Origin: Ereboglobus sp.
Lineage (GTDB): Bacteria > Verrucomicrobiota > Verrucomicrobiia > Opitutales > Opitutaceae
Assembly (NCBI GenBank): GCA_029974595.1
Contig: JARKRC010000056.1
Coordinates: 186,001-250,000, forward strand
Length of the DNA: 64,000 nucleotides
Reading direction: 5' to 3'
A program made the position numbers and the translations under genes. This document shows positions 34,167 through 42,412 of this stretch, one piece after another. The notes under the pieces were generated by a model. That model saw nothing but the letters and a program-made list of their open reading frames with translations, did not search any database and was not told the origin of the DNA. How positions within the stretch are numbered: position 1 is the stretch's first letter; each line of letters starts with the position of its first letter.

Positions 34167-36659
34167 CTATTGGGCCTTGCTGTTGAATAATTTTTCGAGA
34201 GATTTTTCGTCTTCTGTACCCATTTCCACTGTCACAAGCCGGTTTTTATATTTGAGCTTGAGCGTGCCGGCGGTTTTGGACTTGGCAGCGCATTGGACAA
34301 GCACGCCACCGGTCCATTGAAAGGAAAATTCGTAGCCGCCCCGAGCAAGCATGCCGGTTACTTTTCCGCTTTTCCACGCGGACGGCAGGGCAGGCAGCAA
34401 CTCGACATATCCGGCGTGGGACTGTAATAACATTTCATTGACAACCGCCGCATAACCAAAATTGCCGTCGATCTGAAAAACAGTGTCATTGTATTTCGCC
34501 AGCAGGTTGGGGAAGAGCTGGCTTGCAATCATGCCTTCCAGCATTTCGAGCGCTTCATCACCTTGGCGAAACCTTGCGTGCAACGAGCCAATCCACATGC
34601 GGCTCCAGCCGAGTTTGCCCGCGCCGCCAGGATGCGTCTTCCTCCATTGGACAGTCTTGCGAGCGGCTTCCACCATGGCCGGATCATTGTCAGGAGTAAA
34701 CTGGCTGCCCGGATAAAACGCGTATAAATGTGACAGATGACGATGGCCTCCTTGGAAATCACGAAAATCCTGCGACCACTCGCAAATGCGCCCGTCCTTC
34801 GTCAGGCGCGTGGGTGCCAGCCTGGGCAACGCGGCGCGCACTTCCTCCATTACCGGGGAAGTGTATTGCAACATGGCGGCGGCTTCCAGATAATCCACAA
34901 ACAATTGATGGGCGAGTTGCTGGTCCATGGCGCATCCCATGTCAACGGCGGCGCGGGAGCCGTCCGGGGCATAATAAAAATGCTCGGGCGAAACGCCGGG
35001 GCCGACGACCAGCTCGCCTGTCTTGGGATGTTGCGCCATCCAGTCGAGTATAAACAGAGAGGCTTCCTCCAGCATTCTGAGTCCTTCGCGGCGGAGGTAA
35101 TCGGTGTCGCCTGAAAAGCGGACATATTCCATGATTATATTAACCGCCCAGGCACCGCCGGTTTTCCAGATCATAAAAGGGGCCCTTCCGGTGGGAAGCA
35201 CTGTCGCGTAACCGGCGGTGGCGTGGCCGGCGACGAATCCGCGGGCGCCATACATTTCGCGCGCGACTTTGCGTCCGTTTGTGCGCACGGTGTCCAGAAA
35301 ATCGAGGTAGGGCGGCATCGTATCAAGCAGATTGGACTGGGGGGCGAAAAGATAATTCATCTGGATATTGATATTAAAATGATAATCACAATTCCACGGG
35401 GGCGCCAGCAGGTCGTTCCAGCGGCCCTGCAAGGTTGCCGGCAGGGAATTCCCATGCGAGGAGCATATCAGGAGGTAGCGGGCGTATTGATAGAGTTGGA
35501 TGGCGAGGAAGGTATCGAAGCGGACGCCCGCTTTCTTGACCCTCTCCAGTGTGTCCATTTCCTTGTTGGAGGCGTTTTGCCGTCCGTGACCGGAGATGAT
35601 GGTGTTGTTAATATCAATTTTCAGACGTCCGTAGGTTTCCGCGTGGCGCGAGGCGGCTGCGGTTTGCAGTCGCGCGATTTTTGCGAGGCCGCCGGATTCC
35701 AGCAGCGCGTCGCATTCGTTTCCGAGATCGGCGGCGCGGCGGAGGAATGGCATTTTGCGGTCAAAGTCGGTGGCTCCCGCAATCAATATCACTGCCTCGG
35801 TTGCGTTTTTTATAGTCAACACACCGTTTTCCGAGGAGACGGAGCCGTCGGGCGTGCGAGCCATTGTTTTTGTTATGAACCGGGTGCCCTCGGATTTTCC
35901 TGACACGTGGCTCGCCGCGCCTTTTAGTGCGATTTTATCGTTCCCGTCGGAAAAGGTTTGCGCGATGCCCTGGCGCTCAAGCGAAAGCCTAGCGTTGATT
36001 TTTCCGCCGCCGGTCGCGGTGATCCGGCATATCATGAGATTTTGGCCGGGTACGGCAAAGACTTCGCGCAGATAATGCGTGTTTCCAATTTTATATTCCG
36101 TGGCTGCGACTCCCGTTCCCATGTCGAGCCGGTGTTGATAAGCGTAAACTTTGTTCGCCAGGTCGTGTTCAAATTTCATGCGGAGCGTTGCCATCGGCTG
36201 GTAGGCGCCGATGCCGTATCCTGGCGTGGATATGTTTTCTTTGTATATTTTATCCGCTTCGGCGGGCTTGCCGGCGAATATCAATTCGCGCATCCTATTT
36301 ATATGGGGGCGCGCGTCGGGCAGGCGTTTTTCCACATCTCCAAGCTCGCCGAATGAGGGGTGCGTCCAGATCGTGTCATGATTATATTGAATTTTTTCAT
36401 TGGCGATGCCGCCAAAGACCATGCCTCCGAAACTGCCATTGCCCACGGGCAGTGCCTCAAGCCAGTCTGCCGGTGGGCGTTTATACCAGAGCACATTGGC
36501 ATCCGAGGGGCCGGGAAGCGGATCGGAAAGCACGACTCCGACTGGGAGCGGTTCGTTGGTTGTGTGCGGCCTTTGAGGCCGCGCCGCCATTGCCGTTGTG
36601 AAAAAGGCGACTGCGGTCAGCGCGGCCAATGGGACGCGAATTCGGTATGATTTTATCAT
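34167..36659 (-). CDS. GH95 alpha-L-fucosidase (secreted)
   Basis: An 830-residue enzyme with a signal peptide (residues ~1-26). It has the GH95 layout: N-terminal beta domain (WLEALPVGNGSFGGMVFGG), a linker, an (alpha/alpha)6 catalytic domain and a C-terminal beta domain. FNINIQMNY supplies the two catalytic-water-binding Asn (429, 431), SPEHFY gives the acid Glu559, and QIDGNFGYAA gives the Asp-containing active-site loop known in family members. GH95 enzymes invert alpha-1,2-fucosyl, and in some cases alpha-L-galactosyl, linkages from host glycans or plant xyloglucan/pectin. It is the last gene of the minus-strand glycan cluster, preceded by a 102-bp gap with no clear promoter or terminator. 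Confidence 0.93.
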   Translation of the reverse strand: MIKSYRIRVPLAALTAVAFFTTAMAARPQRPHTTNEPLPVGVVLSDPLPGPSDANVLWYKRPPADWLEALPVGNGSFGGMVFGGIANEKIQYNHDTIWTHPSFGELGDVEKRLPDARPHINRMRELIFAGKPAEADKIYKENISTPGYGIGAYQPMATLRMKFEHDLANKVYAYQHRLDMGTGVAATEYKIGNTHYLREVFAVPGQNLMICRITATGGGKINARLSLERQGIAQTFSDGNDKIALKGAASHVSGKSEGTRFITKTMARTPDGSVSSENGVLTIKNATEAVILIAGATDFDRKMPFLRRAADLGNECDALLESGGLAKIARLQTAAASRHAETYGRLKIDINNTIISGHGRQNASNKEMDTLERVKKAGVRFDTFLAIQLYQYARYLLICSSHGNSLPATLQGRWNDLLAPPWNCDYHFNINIQMNYLFAPQSNLLDTMPPYLDFLDTVRTNGRKVAREMYGARGFVAGHATAGYATVLPTGRAPFMIWKTGGAWAVNIIMEYVRFSGDTDYLRREGLRMLEEASLFILDWMAQHPKTGELVVGPGVSPEHFYYAPDGSRAAVDMGCAMDQQLAHQLFVDYLEAAAMLQYTSPVMEEVRAALPRLAPTRLTKDGRICEWSQDFRDFQGGHRHLSHLYAFYPGSQFTPDNDPAMVEAARKTVQWRKTHPGGAGKLGWSRMWIGSLHARFRQGDEALEMLEGMIASQLFPNLLAKYNDTVFQIDGNFGYAAVVNEMLLQSHAGYVELLPALPSAWKSGKVTGMLARGGYEFSFQWTGGVLVQCAAKSKTAGTLKLKYKNRLVTVEMGTEDEKSLEKLFNSKAQ

Positions 36660-36761
36660 GGTTAGTTAGCGGCTTGGTGGATGGAGTAGAGCCAGCCCGG
36701 ATAGGTTTCTTGCTGCGAGTGCGCAGGCGAATGCGAGGACGCGGTTTTCACGGTGTTGTTT

Positions 36762-37862
36762 TTATTTCGTATTATTGCGTGGATTATCCTTCGTGGCCGT
36801 GCCGCTGCCGGCCGGCGCGACATTGGTGCCTGTGATGTATTCCTGCACGGTGGCCTCGCCGATTTCGACTTTGCCCTCGCGCATGATGCGCTTGATGATG
36901 ATTTCGGGAGCCTTCATTTCGCGGCCAAAATAATACGCTCCGTTTTCAAGCATTCCGGGCATTGTCTGCTCCAGCGAGACGCCCTGCGCCGCTGTACTCA
37001 TCCTTGTGCGCCAGAGGAGTCTTTTTTCGCGGAGCGGCCCGGCGAGCGCGAGCAAATCATACGCCGAGACGACCACATAATAGCAGTCGTCAAAAACCTG
37101 GTCGACCAGGCTGCTTGTGAGCGTGTTGCGCTCCTTGAAACGCTCGAGCGGACTGTGAATACCCGTGCCGCCCATGAGTGCCTGGTCTTTGAGAGCCTGC
37201 GCCAGTTCCTCGGCGAATTGTTTTCCCCCGACGAGATGGGCGCGCGACATGAGGTTGTCGAAATTCGATGAGTCGACGCCGTAGCGATTCTTGGCTGTGG
37301 TCCCGTCCTCGTCGGTATTCGTGAGCATGTCGACACGGTTGTGTTCGCCCCAAGTGAAGATGAGCACCTGCGTTGCCGGATGCTCCTTGTCGGAAGGCCG
37401 GTAGCCTGCCGACGCGAGCGCCTGCAACAGGCGCTTGTCAAGCTGTTCAAACGCCATCGCATTTTTTCCGCCGTAGCCCGGGCCCTTGTCCTGCTGGCCA
37501 TTCGAAAATGACATATAATAAACCGGGCGCTTGAAGGAAGGCGGTGGCAGTTTGCGTCCATAGTCGGTCATTTCCGTGAGCACCGTGAAATCGAGCAACG
37601 GGTTTTTTTGGAATGCGACCGGCAGAAACGAAAATGTCCATTTGGACGATTGCGGCTTTTTGGCGGGCGTGATGTCGTCGGGCACTGGCATGGTGATGGC
37701 TGGCGTCGCGATTTCCGGGGAACTCGCGGGTTGCGCACGGGTGCCCACTCCTGCGAAGAGCAAGGCTGCCATGCCTCCGGCATGAAGAACCCGACTGCAA
37801 GCTGGCAAGCCTCCGGCCCGCTTCTGGTTTTTACGCTCAAACTCGTGAAAGATTACATTCAT
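36762..37862 (-). CDS. Secreted protein of unknown function in the glycan cluster
   Basis: A 366-residue protein. A signal-like segment (HAGGMAALLFAGVGTRAQPA, ending near residue 45) is present. The start could be the first Met or the internal Met31, which would leave a shorter export signal. The mature part has a proline-rich linker, then a mixed region with YYMSFSNGQQDKGPGYGGKNAMAFEQLDK, VLIFTWGEHNRVD, and a C-terminal half rich in charged helices (EIIIKRIMREGKVEIGEATVQEYITGT). I do not recognise a family. It lies 28 bases after the GH30-like gene and before GH95, so it is probably cotranscribed with them and may be a periplasmic or outer-membrane accessory protein. Confidence 0.6.
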   Translation of the reverse strand: MNVIFHEFERKNQKRAGGLPACSRVLHAGGMAALLFAGVGTRAQPASSPEIATPAITMPVPDDITPAKKPQSSKWTFSFLPVAFQKNPLLDFTVLTEMTDYGRKLPPPSFKRPVYYMSFSNGQQDKGPGYGGKNAMAFEQLDKRLLQALASAGYRPSDKEHPATQVLIFTWGEHNRVDMLTNTDEDGTTAKNRYGVDSSNFDNLMSRAHLVGGKQFAEELAQALKDQALMGGTGIHSPLERFKERNTLTSSLVDQVFDDCYYVVVSAYDLLALAGPLREKRLLWRTRMSTAAQGVSLEQTMPGMLENGAYYFGREMKAPEIIIKRIMREGKVEIGEATVQEYITGTNVAPAGSGTATKDNPRNNTK

Positions 37863-37890
37863 TATTTGCTGTCAATCAATAGGCATGGCG

Positions 37891-39243
37891 TTAGTTGCCT
37901 ACTCCGGCTTGCCTTGATATTTTGAACACAAAACAATAAAGCGAATCCGGCGGTGAATTGAATGTGAACGAATTCCCCGCCGGTTTGAGGGTTGAGTTTT
38001 CGCCTGTCGGGGGAGTGCCGGCGGTCCAGAATGTTATTTCCACATCCGAGGCGAATTTTTGACCCGCCGGCAGCTCGACCGTTGTATTATCAACTTGTTT
38101 CCCGGAGGTGTTCAATATGCACACTAGCATCCGGTCATCTTTTTTCATGGTCGTGGGCATGAGCGCTGGAACCGAGGAGGTTGAAGAAACATAATTGCCC
38201 AAGTTTACGGTGTTGGCGACTTTTTTGTATATTTCATATTTTGCCTTCCTGATGATATTGGAGCCGTCCTTGTTGGAACCCACCATTGGGTGGTCCCTGG
38301 GCGTGTCCGGACCGTAGAACAGCCAGGTGGCGATGCCCGTGAACCCGGCGCGCAGGTGCCGCCAGAATATCGTGGAATTTTTTATGTCGTCGAGTTGGTT
38401 CGAGCCAACCCATCCGTGCATTTCCGTGCTCCATGCCTCCTTGTTGAGTCGGCGGGCGGCCTTGACGAACTCATCCGGGGTTCCCTTGCCGCCGGTATTA
38501 TGGGTCGATGCTATGTCAAACCCCTTGTCCTGTCCGCGTTTCGGGTCCAGAGAGTTCAAGAAGTTTGTTCCTTGTTCGATGCTCCATGACGAGGGGGCTA
38601 TCAGCAAGGGCATTTTTACGCCTTTGTCCAGCAAAGTGGGGATGGTATTGTGAAGATAAACCATGTCGGCGGCTGTCGCGAGTTGTTTCTCATTTGTGAT
38701 ATCCATGTAATCAAAGTCGAAACCATGCTTGTGCATGAGGTTCAGGTAATCGGCGAAATACCGGGCCAGTTTTTTGACATCGAATTTTTTGGTTCCAAAT
38801 TCCTTCAACCCCGTTATCCAGCCGGGGTATGGCGTCCAAGGGGCCTTTTCTTTTCCAAATTTGGCCAGGCTTTCCTTTTTGTTGTAGGCATTAAACAAGG
38901 GGCGCGGACTGGCGAAAAACTTTATATTGGGGTTCGCTTTTCGCATTTCACCCATCATTTCGAGAATGGGTTTGTAAGCGCCTTCATTTTTCACGCCTTC
39001 CTCTTTTTCATAGGCGCAGTCGATTGCGACCCTGACGAAGGCAGCGTTCAGTTCCTTGACGCCGATTTCGGCGAGTTTGCCGCCGATGCCCGGACGCCAG
39101 AACCAGAGCCTTTCGGCATCGATGCCAAAACGCAGTATTTGCCCGGTCTCTGATGAGATGGTTATCTTCTGGGCATTGGCCGGGACGGCTTGCACGCCGG
39201 TAAATAATACAAGCAGTGATAGAATGTATTTATGGAGTTTCAT
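37891..39243 (-). CDS. GH30-like glycoside hydrolase (secreted)
   Basis: A 450-residue secreted hydrolase with a signal peptide (residues 1-24, ending ANA). The clan GH-A (beta/alpha)8 barrel carries MDITNEKQ (acid/base Glu185) and WSTEMHG (nucleophile Glu274). A C-terminal beta-sandwich (MLVCILNTSGKQVDNTTVELPAG, LKPAGNSFTFNSPPDSLYCFVFK) is the side domain typical of GH30 enzymes. GH30 activities include beta-glucosidase, xylanase, fucosidase and galactanase, so the substrate is open. A strong minus-strand terminator lies just upstream (39267-39294), so expression may need its own promoter or read-through from the GH106 gene. Confidence 0.78.
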   Translation of the reverse strand: MKLHKYILSLLVLFTGVQAVPANAQKITISSETGQILRFGIDAERLWFWRPGIGGKLAEIGVKELNAAFVRVAIDCAYEKEEGVKNEGAYKPILEMMGEMRKANPNIKFFASPRPLFNAYNKKESLAKFGKEKAPWTPYPGWITGLKEFGTKKFDVKKLARYFADYLNLMHKHGFDFDYMDITNEKQLATAADMVYLHNTIPTLLDKGVKMPLLIAPSSWSIEQGTNFLNSLDPKRGQDKGFDIASTHNTGGKGTPDEFVKAARRLNKEAWSTEMHGWVGSNQLDDIKNSTIFWRHLRAGFTGIATWLFYGPDTPRDHPMVGSNKDGSNIIRKAKYEIYKKVANTVNLGNYVSSTSSVPALMPTTMKKDDRMLVCILNTSGKQVDNTTVELPAGQKFASDVEITFWTAGTPPTGENSTLKPAGNSFTFNSPPDSLYCFVFKISRQAGVGN

Positions 39244-39266
39244 GATTAGTATGAATTGTATAGTGG

Positions 39267-39294
39267 AAAACGGACTCGATTTAAGTCGAGTCCG
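39267..39294 (-). terminator. Rho-independent terminator after the GH106 gene
   Basis: A perfect 9-bp stem, CGGACTCGA (39271-39279) with TCGAGTCCG (39286-39294), and a 6-base loop. On the minus strand it is followed by TTTTCC. It separates the GH106 gene (stop at 39303) from the GH30-like gene (start at 39243). Confidence 0.75.
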
Positions 39295-39302
39295 GACGAT
39301 GG

Positions 39303-42300
39303 TTAATTTGATGCTTTCCAGATGGTGACGGGGCCGATCAGACCCGATGGGATCGGCTTGTCTTTCTCAGGCTTGAACCATGTTTCGTTTTCGCGGTAGA
39401 GCGTCCATGTCACTCGTTTTTCGGGCGGGAGCGCGGCGTCGGCTATGAAGCGGTTTCTCCATGTGTTGGCGACGCGGATGACGAGGTCGTTTTTGGCATC
39501 GGAGAGCGCGTCGGTGATGTCGACCCGGTAGGGAGGCTTCCACGCGGAGGGGAGGGTTTTGCCGTTAAGGGTGACCTCGGCAACGTTGCCGACTTTGCCG
39601 AGGTCGAGGAGGATGCGCTCGCCGGCGGCGCGTTTGTGCGCGGCGGGCGGCAGTGTGATTTGGCAGCGGTAGGTTGCGATGCCGGAGAAAAACTTGACGC
39701 CGGGATTGCTATTTTCCGAGAGAGGGGCGAGCGATGGCAGGTTGATTTGCGCGGGGGCGCCGCGTTTGGGTTGGAATTCGACGCTCCAAGCGCCTTTGAT
39801 TGTGTCAAGTTGATCGTGCCGGGGGAAGTTGGCACTTTTTTTCGCGGGCGGAGTCGCGGGGCTGCGGAAGACGATGAAATAGCTTTCGGCGGGGCCGAAT
39901 TCGAGGGGAATGTGGGTGCGCCCGTCGCGGACTTCCCAGTTTGTGAGCGGGCGCATGGCGCCTGTTTCGGGATGCCAGAGTTCGGGTTGTTTGCCCGTGA
40001 TGCGCAGGGCAACCTCGACGGCGCGCGACTCCAGCTCCTGATTGGAGAGGAAATAAAAGTCGGCATCATTGGTGCGCCGGTGAATGGAGGCGAAGGTTGG
40101 CGAGGTGTATTCCATTTCCAGCTCCGGCTTGTGTTTGGTTTTGTCGTCCTTGCCGTTCCATGCGGCGTGGCGTTGCATGACTTTTTTGCCGCGGTGGATC
40201 CATACCATGTTTGTGTCAAGGAACTCGACATCAGGGAGGAGGTTTTTGCCGTGGAGGAGGTCGGCGGGCTTGGTGTTTTGCCGGACATTGCCCCAGGTTT
40301 CGGCGACGATTTGCCGCAGTTTTTTGTCGGACTCCGGATAACCGGCGAGGCTGTAGGAGCGATTTGGCTTGGGGCCGATGACGGGCACGCCTGCCATTGC
40401 GAGCTCGCCGATTTTGGCGGCGACTTCGGGTGACATGCGCGTGCTGTCGGGCAGGACGAGCAGCGAGTAGGATACTCCGTCGAGAAGGACGACGCGTCCG
40501 TTTTTGGCGCTGACGCGGGTGAGGAGAGCGTCGCGGTTGATGCTGTCGTAGTCGTAGCCAAAGGGGAGCTCGGGGTTGAGGTCCTGACGCTGGATGGCGT
40601 CGGCGGGAAGTTCCTCGCCGATGAAATAGCAGACATCCGCAAAGGGGATTCCCTGCTGAAGCATCGCTTGGGAGCGGCGCATGTAATCAAACCATGCGCG
40701 GGAGAGGTCATGCCAGGGTTGATGGCCGCCAAAGGCAGTGCCATAAACCTTGAACAGCGTGACGCCGGGAACGCGATCCGGGAAGGCTTGGTGCGCCCAG
40801 ACGTGCAGCGCGAAGCGGTTTACGCCGGAAGCATAACTGTAGTCGCCGATTGGCTTGAGAAACCAAGGGTCCTCGGTCCATTTTATGCCGCGCTCGGTGA
40901 AGGACTCGGTCTGGACAAAGCGTTTGCCGTAAATGTGCGCGCCGGAGGCGACACGGGGGATCATGGGAGCGCCCTGGCCGTGCGACGCCACCCAGAATTC
41001 TCCCATCGGCACATCCAGTTCGCGGAAAAATTCAAGCGCGTCGGTGATGATGCCGGTGACGGTTTCCGAGCTGTAGAGGGCGCCCGCCTTGTTGGTTAGC
41101 GCAGTGGAAGTTTTGAAGAAGCCGTCGGTTATCAGGTCGACGATGGTGCGGCGGAAATCCCACAGAAAGCGTTCCGATTCCTCGGCGGAACCGACGGGGA
41201 TGCCGGTGGTAACGGGCAGGTATTTGAGCGGGTCGTAGCCGCGTCGCTTGGTGAACTCGGCGCGAAAGACCGGGGACCAGTTTTGCGGGCCGCATTCCCA
41301 ACTGTCGCTATGGTTTATCGCGAGAACCTTGCCGGTTAGTTCGGGACCGATCTTTTCGGCAGCCTTGCCCCACCAGTTCTTGAATTGGAGTTCGACGGCT
41401 TGCTTGCTGAATTTGTCAACTTCGAGGCCCATGCCAATCGCGCTTGTGGGGCGGTTGGTCTCGCCGGTGGTGGCGCAGCCGAAACGCTGGACAACCCACT
41501 TGCCCGCGGGCGGCGTCCAAGAGAGACGACCTTGCGCATCCATTTTGCCGGTAAGGTCGATGATTTGGTCGAGGGGGACGCGTTTGGCCGGAGGCACTTT
41601 TTCGTCGGGCATCCAGCTTTCCATGCGACTCGCGGTGAAGCGCGCGAGTTTGATGCCAGTTTTGACGTCGGGGTTTTTGATGAGCTGCGCGTTTTTGAAA
41701 TTTTTCCCGGAGACATCGCCCCAGCCGGGAGCGACGGGATAGGCCAGCACGGCGATGTCGCGATAGTAGTTTTCGTGTTCCTTGAGTTTCCACTGTCCGC
41801 CGCCAACGCTGGTGTTGGGGCGTTCAAGCTGGATTGTCGCGGATGAGCCGTCCCCGCCTTCGAGCACGATGGTGGACGAGACCAGTTTTTGCATTGAGTT
41901 TTCCGGCGTGTTCCATGGGCCGCCAGCCAGCGCCCAGCCGTCACATGCGTTGAGCGCAATGCGCATGCCGAGGCGTTCAGCCTCCTGCACGGCGAACTTC
42001 ACCATGTCCCAAAAGACGTCGGAATTGGCGGTGGCAGGGTTTTCGACTTTCACGTATTCCTCGTAACCGGTGCGGTCGATGGCGAAGATGTAGGCGCCAC
42101 CGATCCCGACCCGGGCCATGGCTTCGAGGTCGTGGGTGATGCCCTCGCGAGTGACGTTGCCGCTCATCCAATACCAGAAGACCCACGTTTTGGCGTCCTC
42201 GTCGGGATGCTGGAAATGCTTTTCCAGATCGGATTCGAGCGAGGTGAGCGTAGCCGCTTTCGCGTCATGCGACAGGGCTGTTGCGGCGCTTGCAGGCGTC

Positions 42301-42404
42301 AGGGCGAGTGCGAACAGCGCGGCGGCGAGGGCGAAAAGCCCGTTCCGAGCAAAGCGAGAGGGTTGGCAAGCCCGAAGGCCGAAGAGATTACGTGACGGTT
42401 TCAT
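39303..42404 (-). CDS. GH106 alpha-L-rhamnosidase (secreted)
   Basis: A 1033-residue secreted enzyme with an Ala-rich signal peptide (to about residue 41). The N-terminal part has the GH106 signature: WVFWYWMSGNVTREGITHDLEAMARVGIGGAYIF (residues ~74-107), then the TIM barrel with GMRIALNACDGWALAGGPW and GKVLAINHSDSWECGPQNWSP. Downstream are GYDYDSINRDALL (a Rossmann-like segment) and a C-terminal galactose-binding-like jelly roll (VTLNGKTLPSAWKPPYRVDITDAL). GH106 enzymes remove terminal alpha-L-rhamnose from rhamnogalacturonan, gums or other heteroglycans. The gene starts 8 bases after the autotransporter stop, so the two are cotranscribed, and it ends at a clear terminator. Confidence 0.9.
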   Translation of the reverse strand: MKPSRNLFGLRACQPSRFARNGLFALAAALFALALTPASAATALSHDAKAATLTSLESDLEKHFQHPDEDAKTWVFWYWMSGNVTREGITHDLEAMARVGIGGAYIFAIDRTGYEEYVKVENPATANSDVFWDMVKFAVQEAERLGMRIALNACDGWALAGGPWNTPENSMQKLVSSTIVLEGGDGSSATIQLERPNTSVGGGQWKLKEHENYYRDIAVLAYPVAPGWGDVSGKNFKNAQLIKNPDVKTGIKLARFTASRMESWMPDEKVPPAKRVPLDQIIDLTGKMDAQGRLSWTPPAGKWVVQRFGCATTGETNRPTSAIGMGLEVDKFSKQAVELQFKNWWGKAAEKIGPELTGKVLAINHSDSWECGPQNWSPVFRAEFTKRRGYDPLKYLPVTTGIPVGSAEESERFLWDFRRTIVDLITDGFFKTSTALTNKAGALYSSETVTGIITDALEFFRELDVPMGEFWVASHGQGAPMIPRVASGAHIYGKRFVQTESFTERGIKWTEDPWFLKPIGDYSYASGVNRFALHVWAHQAFPDRVPGVTLFKVYGTAFGGHQPWHDLSRAWFDYMRRSQAMLQQGIPFADVCYFIGEELPADAIQRQDLNPELPFGYDYDSINRDALLTRVSAKNGRVVLLDGVSYSLLVLPDSTRMSPEVAAKIGELAMAGVPVIGPKPNRSYSLAGYPESDKKLRQIVAETWGNVRQNTKPADLLHGKNLLPDVEFLDTNMVWIHRGKKVMQRHAAWNGKDDKTKHKPELEMEYTSPTFASIHRRTNDADFYFLSNQELESRAVEVALRITGKQPELWHPETGAMRPLTNWEVRDGRTHIPLEFGPAESYFIVFRSPATPPAKKSANFPRHDQLDTIKGAWSVEFQPKRGAPAQINLPSLAPLSENSNPGVKFFSGIATYRCQITLPPAAHKRAAGERILLDLGKVGNVAEVTLNGKTLPSAWKPPYRVDITDALSDAKNDLVIRVANTWRNRFIADAALPPEKRVTWTLYRENETWFKPEKDKPIPSGLIGPVTIWKASN

Positions 42405-42412
42405 AAGAATAA

